From: Lachnoclostridium sp. UBA739
GTDB taxonomy: Bacteria > Bacillota_A > Clostridia > Lachnospirales > Lachnospiraceae
Direction of reading: 5' to 3'
Length of the DNA: 5,780 bases
Assembly (NCBI GenBank): GCA_002297865.1
Contig: DBKX01000162.1
Location: 337-6,116, forward strand
Below are positions 1-4,525 of this stretch, piece after piece. The first letter of the stretch is position 1. The number at the start of each line of letters is the position of its first letter. The position numbers were made by a program, and so were the translations under genes. Under the pieces are notes generated by a model. That model worked only from the letters and a program-made list of their open reading frames with translations. It was not told the origin of the DNA and did no database searches.

Positions 1-27
1 GCCGTGCGGATTAACTTTCTGTCCCAT
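1..27 (-). CDS. rpsC: 30S ribosomal protein S3, N-terminal 9 codons (partial)
   Basis: Only the first nine codons are in the window. They read MGQKVNPHG on the minus strand, the near-invariant N-terminus of bacterial S3, which sits in the head of the 30S subunit near the mRNA entry channel. The ATG lies at 25-27. A GGAGG ribosome-binding site (34-38) lies 6 nt upstream and overlaps the TAG stop of rplV, so translation of the two genes is probably coupled. The position directly after rplV matches the standard S10 operon order. The rest of the gene lies beyond the left edge, so nothing can be said about its integrity. Confidence 0.93.
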
Positions 28-37
28 GCTTTACCTC

Positions 38-427
38 CTATTTCTCATCAAGCACGATTGTGATATGGCTCATTCTCTTTTCGATTCTGTAAGCTCTACC
101 CTGTGCTCTTGGTCTGATTCTCTTCATTGTTGGTCCCTTGTTAGCATAACAAGCTGCAACATAAAGGTTTTCTGGATTCATACCGTTATTGTTTTCAGCA
201 TTTGCGATTGCAGATTTTAATAACTTCTCTATCAATGTTGATGCATATCTTGGATTATATGCTAAAATACCAAGTGCTGTTTGTACATCCTTGCCTCTGA
301 TTGCGTCTAAAACGAAGCCTGCTTTACGAGTTGAAACTCTAGCGTAAGATAATTTCGCAGATGGTCTATTATCTCTCTGGTTTTCGTTTCTTTCTCTTTT
401 TATCTGGGATCTATGTCCTTTTGCCAT
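38..427 (-). CDS. rplV: 50S ribosomal protein L22
   Basis: Full-length L22 (uL22) of 129 residues, a 23S rRNA-binding protein whose extended beta-hairpin lines the peptide exit tunnel. The family signature is seen at residues 98-122, beginning GPTMKRIRPRAQGRAYRI. In other bacteria, changes in this loop region give macrolide resistance; no deletion or insertion is apparent here. The family is usually about 110-115 residues, and the excess lies in a basic, polar N-terminal extension of roughly 20 residues before the conserved AKLSYARVSTRKAG segment. The start is supported by AAAGGAGG at 436-443, 8 nt from the ATG. The gene lies 66 nt after rpsS, and its stop codon is shared with the rpsC ribosome-binding site. 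Confidence 0.98.
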   Translation of the reverse strand: MAKGHRSQIKRERNENQRDNRPSAKLSYARVSTRKAGFVLDAIRGKDVQTALGILAYNPRYASTLIEKLLKSAIANAENNNGMNPENLYVAACYANKGPTMKRIRPRAQGRAYRIEKRMSHITIVLDEK

Positions 428-493
428 GGATGTAACCTCCTTTCAAACTATACGTTCTCTACAAATTTATATCGAATGAAGATGTTATGAAAA

Positions 494-772
494 CTATCTT
501 CTACCTTTTTTCTCGTCCTTACCGTGACCTCTGTAAGTTCTTGTTGCAACGAACTCACCTAATTTGTGTCCTACCATATCTTCAGTAACATATACTGGAA
601 CATGTTTTCTACCATCATGAACTGCAATTGTATGTCCCACGAATGAAGGGAAGATTGTAGAACGACGTGACCAAGTCTTAATAACACTCTTATCGCCAGC
701 TGCATTCATAGCATCTACTTTTTTTAATAAGTGCTCATCAGCGAATGGTCCCTTTTTTAATGAACGTGCCAT
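494..772 (-). CDS. rpsS: 30S ribosomal protein S19
   Basis: S19 (uS19) of 92 residues, the usual length. It sits in the head of the 30S subunit, forms a complex with S13 and contacts the A-site finger of 23S rRNA through intersubunit bridges. The protein opens with [10 protein letters not shown], typical of the family, and the S19 signature [10 protein letters not shown]...GEFVAT is visible at residues 53-77. The basic C-terminal tail ends in KKGRR. The start is set by AAGGAGG at 782-788, 9 nt upstream of the ATG. It is placed between rplB (92-nt gap) and rplV (66-nt gap), as in other S10 operons. No anomaly is seen. Confidence 0.98.
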   Translation of the reverse strand: MARSLKKGPFADEHLLKKVDAMNAAGDKSVIKTWSRRSTIFPSFVGHTIAVHDGRKHVPVYVTEDMVGHKLGEFVATRTYRGHGKDEKKGRR

Positions 773-864
773 AGGTTTTGACCTCCTTATATTTCAATCG
801 AACTTTTGCCTTATGGTCGAGCCAATAAGCAAATCACGAACTTTTGTTAATACTTTACGAGCGA

Positions 865-1710
865 TTATTTCGCTAACGCTTTACCGTCTCTTCTTCTTAC
901 GATCATCTTGTTAGAAGATTTGTTTTTCTTTCTTGTCTTTAAGCCAAGAGCTGGTTTACCCCAAGGAGTACATGGGCCTGAACGACCGATACCAGTCTTA
1001 CCTTCACCACCACCATGTGGATGGTCATTAGGGTTCATTACGGAACCACGAACTGTAGGTCTGATACCCATATGACGTTTACGTCCAGCTTTACCGATAT
1101 TGATTAACTCGTGGTCAGCATTACCAACCTGTCCGATTGTTGCTCTACACATAATTGGTACCATTCTCATTTCGCCTGAAGGTAATCTTAATGTAGCATA
1201 TTTGCCTTCTTTAGCCATTAACTGAGCGCTGTTACCAGCGGAACGTACCATCTGTCCACCTTTACCTGGCATTAATTCAATGTTATGAACCTGTGTACCA
1301 ACTGGGATGAACTGTAATGGAAGACAGTTACCAACTTTAATTTCAGCATTTTCACCGTTCATTACTGTCTGGCCAACCTTTAATCCAGCAGGAGCAAGGA
1401 TATAAGCTTTTTCACCATCTGCGTAGCAGATTAAAGCGATATTTGCTGTTCTGTTTGGATCGTATTCGATTGTTTTAACTGTAGCTGGAATACCATCTTT
1501 CGTTCTCTTAAAGTCGATGATTCTATATTTTTTACGAGCACCACCACCGTGATGTCTTACTGTGATTTTACCTTGATTGTTACGACCAGCGTGTTTCTTC
1601 ATAGAAACTACTAAGGATTTCTCAGGTGTAGATGTTGTAATCTCGGAGAAATCTGAACTAGTCATATGTCTTCTGGAAGGTGTATATGGGTTAAACTTTT
1701 TAATTCCCAT
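865..1710 (-). CDS. rplB: 50S ribosomal protein L2
   Basis: L2 (uL2) of 281 residues, slightly above the usual 273-277. It is a primary 23S rRNA-binding protein needed for subunit association, tRNA binding and peptidyl-transferase assembly. The N-terminal OB-fold and the SH3-like domain are followed by the C-terminal signature [13 protein letters not shown] at residues 217-229. Next comes HPHGGGEG, whose first histidine (residue 230) corresponds to E. coli His229, implicated in peptidyl-transferase function. The C-terminus is strongly basic ([21 protein letters not shown]). The start is supported by AAAGGAG at 1719-1725, 8 nt from the ATG. The gene is separated from rplW by an unusually long 115-nt gap that contains a hairpin. 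Confidence 0.98.
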   Translation of the reverse strand: MGIKKFNPYTPSRRHMTSSDFSEITTSTPEKSLVVSMKKHAGRNNQGKITVRHHGGGARKKYRIIDFKRTKDGIPATVKTIEYDPNRTANIALICYADGEKAYILAPAGLKVGQTVMNGENAEIKVGNCLPLQFIPVGTQVHNIELMPGKGGQMVRSAGNSAQLMAKEGKYATLRLPSGEMRMVPIMCRATIGQVGNADHELINIGKAGRKRHMGIRPTVRGSVMNPNDHPHGGGEGKTGIGRSGPCTPWGKPALGLKTRKKNKSSNKMIVRRRDGKALAK

Positions 1711-1777
1711 GTTCGTTACTCCTTTCGATGAGTGTCAACGCTGTCGCGCGTATCTCATTCCTGTATTTATTCTTATC

Positions 1778-1791
1778 GGTTATAAATAACC
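1778..1791 (-). other. small hairpin in the rplW-rplB gap
   Basis: A 5-bp perfect inverted repeat (1778-1782 with 1787-1791) closes a 4-nt loop. It extends by four more pairs (1773-1776 with 1792-1795) around one bulged base at 1777. It is A/T-rich and no U-run follows on the minus strand, so it is not a convincing terminator. It may be a processing or pausing site, or chance. It lies in the 115-nt stretch between rplW and rplB. Confidence 0.35.
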
Positions 1792-1825
1792 ATAACTTGT
1801 TACATCATTTACAGTTGTCTGCTAA

Positions 1826-2125
1826 TTAAAGACCCTGGAAGATCTCGATGTCAGCACTGTCAGCTGTTAACTGAACGATTGCTTTCTTTCTTTTAGCTGT
1901 TTTACCAACTGTATTACCACGTCTGCGGCTTTTACCGTCAAGATTCATTGTGTTTACGCGGGCAACTTTAGCACCAGCGAACATTTTCTCAACAGCTTCT
2001 TTAATTTGACCTTTAGTTGCATCTGTGTGAACATAGAAAGTATATTTCTTTTCGCCCATACCTTCCATACTTCTCTCAGTGATAACTGGTTTAAGGATTA
2101 CATCATAATATCTTAAATCTGCCAT
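1826..2125 (-). CDS. rplW: 50S ribosomal protein L23
   Basis: L23 (uL23) of 99 residues, the normal bacterial length. It sits at the rim of the polypeptide exit tunnel and is the docking site for trigger factor and the signal recognition particle. The N-terminal DVILKPVITERS segment carries Glu17, equivalent to the E. coli glutamate (Glu18) that contacts trigger factor. The basic loop near residues 65-80 (KSRRRGNTVGKTAKRKK) is the rRNA-binding part, and KKAIVQLTAD...IEIF fits the family signature. Its ATG overlaps the rplD stop by one base (TAATG). Its ribosome-binding site, GGAGG at 2136-2140, lies inside the last codons of rplD, so translational coupling is very likely. Confidence 0.98.
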   Translation of the reverse strand: MADLRYYDVILKPVITERSMEGMGEKKYTFYVHTDATKGQIKEAVEKMFAGAKVARVNTMNLDGKSRRRGNTVGKTAKRKKAIVQLTADSADIEIFQGL

Positions 2126-2745
2126 TATGCGTACACCTCCTCAATTTTTGCAACAGCATCCTTTGTGATTACAAGTGAATCATATTTTAACATCTCATAA
2201 ACACTTAGGCTGTTTGATAATGTTGTACCAACTGTAGGAATGTTTTTAGCAGAACGAAGAACTTTTTCATCTTTTTCAGCTAAAACTACTAATGCTTTAT
2301 TCGCTTTAAGGTTGTTTAATACTTCAACCATTTTCTTTGTCTTGAAATCGTCCATTTTGAATTCATCTACAACGATAAATTTGTTGTCGTTTACTTTAGA
2401 TGTTAAAACGGATTTGATTGCAGCTGCTTTTTCTTTCTTGTTCATTTTGAAAGAATAATCTCTTGGCTTTGGAGCAAATACAACGCCACCGCCTGTCCAT
2501 TGTGGAGATCTTGTAGAACCTTGTCTTGCATGTCCTGTACCTTTTTGTCTCCAAGGTTTTCTTCCGCCGCCGCTTACTTCTGAACGGGTTTTTGCACTCT
2601 GAGTTCCTTGACGTTTGTTAGCTAATTGTAACACAACTGCCATATGAACTAAGTGTTCGTTAATTGGTGCAGCAAAGATTTTATCGTTTAATTCAAGTGT
2701 TCCAACTTCTTTGCCTTCCATATTTAAAACAGATACGTTTGCCAT
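2125..2745 (-). CDS. rplD: 50S ribosomal protein L4
   Basis: L4 (uL4) of 206 residues, the usual length. It binds domain I of 23S rRNA and sends a long loop into the exit tunnel. That loop is well conserved here: residues about 46-100 contain GTQSAKTRSEVSGGGRKPW, RQKGTGHARQGSTRSPQ and GGGVVFAPKPRDYS. In E. coli, L4 is also the autogenous repressor of the S10 operon; whether it regulates here is unknown, but the structured rpsJ leader makes it the first candidate. The start is set by GGAGG at 2755-2759, 9 nt from the ATG, 25 nt after rplC. The C-terminal codons for EEV double as the Shine-Dalgarno sequence of rplW. Confidence 0.98.
   Translation of the reverse strand: MANVSVLNMEGKEVGTLELNDKIFAAPINEHLVHMAVVLQLANKRQGTQSAKTRSEVSGGGRKPWRQKGTGHARQGSTRSPQWTGGGVVFAPKPRDYSFKMNKKEKAAAIKSVLTSKVNDNKFIVVDEFKMDDFKTKKMVEVLNNLKANKALVVLAEKDEKVLRSAKNIPTVGTTLSNSLSVYEMLKYDSLVITKDAVAKIEEVYA
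2136..2140 (-). promoter_or_regulatory. rplW ribosome-binding site inside the rplD coding region
   Basis: GGAGG lies 10 nt upstream of the rplW ATG, within the last codons of rplD (Glu-Glu-Val). Together with the one-base TAATG overlap this points to coupled translation of L4 and L23. Confidence 0.85.
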
Positions 2746-2770
2746 TTCTGTGTTCCTCCTTCCTCAAAGC

Positions 2771-3403
2771 CTATTTAGCTTTTACTGATTCTCTGATTTC
2801 TACCATAGATTTCTTAGGTCCAGGTACACAACCTTTTACTAAGATTAAGTTGTTTTCTACGTCAACCTTAACAACTTCAAGATTCTGAGTTGTAATAGTT
2901 ACATGACCCATTTGACCAGGCATTTTTTTACCTTTGAATACTTTAGATGGATCAGAACAAGCACCGTTAGAACCTGCATGTCTATGGAACTTGGAACCGT
3001 GACCCATAGGTCCTCTGGATTGTCCGTGTCTCTTGATAGCACCTTGGAATCCTTTACCCTTAGATGTAGCAGTTGCATCAATCTTATCACCAGCTGCGAA
3101 AATGTCAGCTTTGATTTCTTGACCTACTGTATACTCTGTAGAGTTTTCAAATCTAAATTCTCTTAAGAATCTTTTAACTTCAACACCAGCTTTTTTGAAC
3201 TGTCCAGTTACTGGTTTGTTAACTAATTTTTCTCTAATTTCACCGAAACCTACTTGGATAGCTTCGTATCCATCGTTGTCCATTGTTTTAACCTGAGTTA
3301 CAACACATGGGCCAGCTTGAAGTACAGTTACAGGTGTTAATACTCCGTCTTCATTGAAGATCTGAGTCATACCAATTTTAGTTGCTAAAATCGCTTTCTT
3401 CAT
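2771..3403 (-). CDS. rplC: 50S ribosomal protein L3
   Basis: L3 (uL3) of 210 residues, the usual length. It is an early assembly protein that binds near the 3' end of 23S rRNA and reaches towards the peptidyl-transferase centre. The family signature is met exactly at residues 102-125 (F, D109, then the GKG motif at 116-118, G121 and R125). The [13 protein letters not shown] loop and the PGQMGHV stretch are also typical. The frame is open to an ATG at 3463, but the start at 3403 is preferred: it gives [16 protein letters not shown], the normal N-terminus, and has GGAGG at 3414-3418, 10 nt upstream. At the position of E. coli Gln150 (the PrmB methylation site) this protein has serine. The 175-nt gap after rpsJ is unusually long. 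Confidence 0.97.
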   Translation of the reverse strand: MKKAILATKIGMTQIFNEDGVLTPVTVLQAGPCVVTQVKTMDNDGYEAIQVGFGEIREKLVNKPVTGQFKKAGVEVKRFLREFRFENSTEYTVGQEIKADIFAAGDKIDATATSKGKGFQGAIKRHGQSRGPMGHGSKFHRHAGSNGACSDPSKVFKGKKMPGQMGHVTITTQNLEVVKVDVENNLILVKGCVPGPKKSMVEIRESVKAK

Positions 3404-3535
3404 GCTTTGCGCACCTCCTATTAATCTACAGCGGATTACGTTCAGGCCTAACCCCTTCCGCAATCATCCTAGACGGTCTACAACCGAGTGCTTGGTATCC
3501 TAAAACAATCTTTGTGTTTCAATCGTTGCTTGGAC

Positions 3536-3565
3536 TCTATATATAAACCCTAAGGATTTTCTCAA
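3536..3565 (-). promoter_or_regulatory. possible internal promoter upstream of rplC
   Basis: Immediately after the rpsJ stop, the minus strand carries TTGAGA (3560-3565, five of six matches to the -35 consensus). This is followed by TATATA (3538-3543, 16-bp spacing) or TATAGA (3536-3541, 18-bp spacing). Transcription would start near 3530 and give rplC a leader of about 125 nt. The region is A/T-rich, so a chance match cannot be excluded. Confidence 0.4.
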
Positions 3566-3578
3566 TTTAAAATTTTAA

Positions 3579-3896
3579 TTATTTGTTTTTCATCTTAATG
3601 TCGATGAATACACCAGCTGGCATTTCTAATCTTGTTAATGCTTCAACTGTTTTTTGTGAAGGACTCATGATGTCGATTAATCTCTTATGAGTTCTTTGTT
3701 CGAACTGTTCTCTGGAATCTTTGTACTTATGAACCGCTCTAAGAATTGTTACTACTTCTTTCTTAGTTGGTAGTGGTACAGGTCCACTCACCTTAGAACC
3801 TGTTTTCTTTACAGTATCGATAATTTTTCCAGCTGATTGATCGATTAATTGATGATCATATGCCTTCAATGTAATTCTCATTACTTGACTTGCCAT
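3579..3896 (-). CDS. rpsJ: 30S ribosomal protein S10 (NusE)
   Basis: S10 (uS10) of 105 residues, against about 102 usually. It is part of the 30S head and, as NusE with NusB, takes part in transcription antitermination at rRNA operons and in coupling ribosomes to RNA polymerase through NusG. The signature [16 protein letters not shown] is seen at residues 29-44, with RTHKRLID at 68-75 and the C-terminal [10 protein letters not shown]. The ATG at 3894-3896 is chosen because it gives the family N-terminus and has AAGGAGG at 3908-3914, 11 nt upstream. The in-frame ATG at codon 6 has no ribosome-binding site of its own. This is the first gene of the operon, behind a long structured leader. Confidence 0.98.
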   Translation of the reverse strand: MASQVMRITLKAYDHQLIDQSAGKIIDTVKKTGSKVSGPVPLPTKKEVVTILRAVHKYKDSREQFEQRTHKRLIDIMSPSQKTVEALTRLEMPAGVFIDIKMKNK

Positions 3897-3925
3897 AAAA
3901 AAAGTCGCCTCCTTTTCGCACTTTT
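3897..3925 (-). promoter_or_regulatory. rpsJ ribosome-binding site displayed in a hairpin loop
   Basis: In the minus-strand RNA, 3917-3925 pairs with 3900-3907: AAAAGU with ACUUUU and CG with CG, with G3919 bulged. The 9-nt loop (3908-3916) is exactly AAAAGGAGG. The 3' arm runs into seven U residues (3897-3903) that end at the ATG. The stem and U-run resemble a weak intrinsic terminator, but the loop leaves the Shine-Dalgarno sequence exposed. This could be a protein-controlled initiation hairpin. The pairing is seen; its function is inference. Confidence 0.5.
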
Positions 3926-4174
3926 GTGAAATCTCTTCTGTTTCACATCTTTCAGTACGACAAGCGGTGACTGTACACTCATCCGTGTGTATCGTAACAT
4001 TTCATTTTTCAAAATGTCTACACAACGATTTTCTGCCCAAAATAAACTTAAACACAGAATATTATGTTCTTGTACAGTGACTTGTCGCCAGTTTCCTAAC
4101 TCAGCATTCGCTCCACGGAAAACCCTTGCTCTCTGCAAGGCAACCTCACGCTTCTTAGCTATCAATGCCACAGC
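3897..4174 (-). promoter_or_regulatory. structured 5' leader of the S10 operon, candidate r-protein autoregulatory RNA
   Basis: About 280 nt separate the promoter from the rpsJ start, with no credible reading frame. Stems read by eye in the minus-strand RNA are as follows. 4164-4169 pairs with 4103-4108 and encloses a hairpin 4135-4140/4124-4129. A small hairpin is 4098-4101/4090-4093. A long-range helix, 4081-4087/3958-3964 continued by 4072-4078/3970-3976, encloses 4019-4024/3986-3991 stacked on 4012-4017/3997-4002. A further hairpin is 3941-3947/3925-3931, and the ribosome-binding-site hairpin comes last. All except one G-U are Watson-Crick pairs. Ribosomal-protein operons are commonly controlled through such leaders (L4 in E. 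coli). The ligand here is not known, and I cannot say whether it matches a described leader family. Confidence 0.6.
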
Positions 4175-4181
4175 AATATTT

Positions 4182-4210
4182 AGTATACACTAGATTACTT
4201 TTGTTTGCAA
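4182..4210 (-). promoter_or_regulatory. sigma-A type promoter of the S10 operon
   Basis: On the minus strand, TTGCAA (4205-4210) is the -35 and TATACT (4182-4187) the -10, separated by exactly 17 bp. The -10 matches the consensus at five of six positions. The predicted start of transcription is near 4174. The upstream DNA (4211-4256) is very A/T-rich with four A-tracts, consistent with an UP element expected for a highly expressed ribosomal operon. It is the best promoter match I found upstream of rpsJ. Confidence 0.8.
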
Positions 4211-4256
4211 GTATTTTTTCATAATTTTTCGAATAATTTTTGGTAATCTTTTTTCT
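4211..4256 (-). promoter_or_regulatory. A-tract region upstream of the S10 promoter (possible UP element)
   Basis: Runs of five or six A on the minus strand are centred near 4216, 4227, 4239 and 4251, that is 10.5 to 12.5 bp apart. Such phasing favours intrinsic curvature and binding of the RNA polymerase alpha C-terminal domain. The runs are seen; the role is inferred. Confidence 0.45.
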
Positions 4257-4264
4257 TGTCATCA

Positions 4265-4438
4265 CTCAAGATAAAACACAGACTATAGAACAAAGTGTCT
4301 TCGACACTCTCAACTCCCCTCCCCTCAATCTTGAGGGAGAAGGCACTTTGCCACGTCGAACGGGTGTCACTGTTCTTTAGCAACTAACTTCCTTACCCGT
4401 TCGTATGCATCCAGCCCCTGCTTTTTAGGGGCTTTTTT
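4265..4438 (+). ncRNA. candidate structured small RNA ending at an intrinsic terminator (or a structured repeat)
   Basis: The plus strand carries nested stems: CAAAGTG/CACTTTG (4291-4297 with 4344-4350), a hairpin GTGTC/GACAC (4295-4299 with 4303-4307, alternative to the first) and CCTCAA/TTGAGG (4323-4328 with 4331-4336, top pairs probably open). A perfect 9-bp stem follows (4357-4365 with 4395-4403), then a terminator-like hairpin with a T-run at 4413-4438. No convincing plus-strand promoter was found; a TGGTAATCT extended -10-like site lies at 4241-4249. Strand is uncertain: the inner stem (4318-4345) pairs better as minus-strand RNA because of G-U pairs. It could also be an intergenic repeat element. 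I do not recognise the family. Confidence 0.3.
4413..4438 (+). terminator. plus-strand intrinsic terminator-like hairpin
   Basis: AGCCCCT (4413-4419) pairs perfectly with AGGGGCT (4427-4433) across a 7-nt loop and is followed by T residues through 4438. The form is that of a classic intrinsic terminator for plus-strand transcription, yet no plus-strand protein gene lies upstream. It could end a small RNA or block antisense transcription into the permease gene. Confidence 0.6.
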
Positions 4439-4484
4439 ACCTTATAGGGAAGGACTCGCTGAGGACTTTTCTATAAGGTAAAAA
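4434..4484. repeat. perfect 14-bp inverted repeat (51-bp hairpin element)
   Basis: Positions 4434-4447 are the exact reverse complement of 4471-4484 (TTTTTACCTTATAG and its complement). Inner pairs 4448-4452/4466-4470 (two of them G-U in plus-strand RNA) and 4455-4457/4461-4463 extend the stem. Its outer arms overlap the T-run of the plus-strand terminator on one side and the U-run of the permease terminator on the other. It may be a short mobile palindrome or part of a bidirectional terminator. Confidence 0.7.
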
Positions 4485-4521
4485 GAGCAGACTTCATATT
4501 TACATATAGAAATCTGCTCTT
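4480..4521 (-). terminator. intrinsic terminator of the permease gene
   Basis: In minus-strand RNA, AAGAGCAGA (4513-4521) pairs with TCTGCTCTT (4483-4491), nine perfect pairs, with an A/T-rich inner stem (4493-4495/4509-4511). It is followed by further U residues at 4482-4480. It begins 4 nt after the permease stop codon, so it very probably ends that transcript and separates it from the S10 operon. Confidence 0.75.
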
Positions 4522-4525
4522 ACAA

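Noticed and set aside
1733..1738. Perfect TTGACA -35 hexamer on the minus strand before rplB
   Set aside because: No -10-like hexamer lies 16-18 bp downstream, and a transcript from it would start inside rplB.
2899..3166. Overlapping small frames on both strands inside rplC
   Set aside because: They fall within the conserved L3 coding sequence in other frames and have no family resemblance or start signals.
3404..3463. Upstream start giving L3 20 extra residues
   Set aside because: The extra residues do not resemble L3, and the ATG at 3401-3403 has a well placed GGAGG and gives the normal N-terminus.
3881..4171. 96-codon GTG-started frame across the rpsJ leader
   Set aside because: It would start about 3 nt from the predicted transcription start with no ribosome-binding site, overlaps the rpsJ start, and resembles no family; the region is better explained as structured RNA.
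4256..4289. TTGTCA (4256-4261) and TATAGA (4284-4289) as a plus-strand promoter for the candidate RNA
   Set aside because: The spacing is 22 bp, too long for a sigma-A promoter, so it was not annotated.
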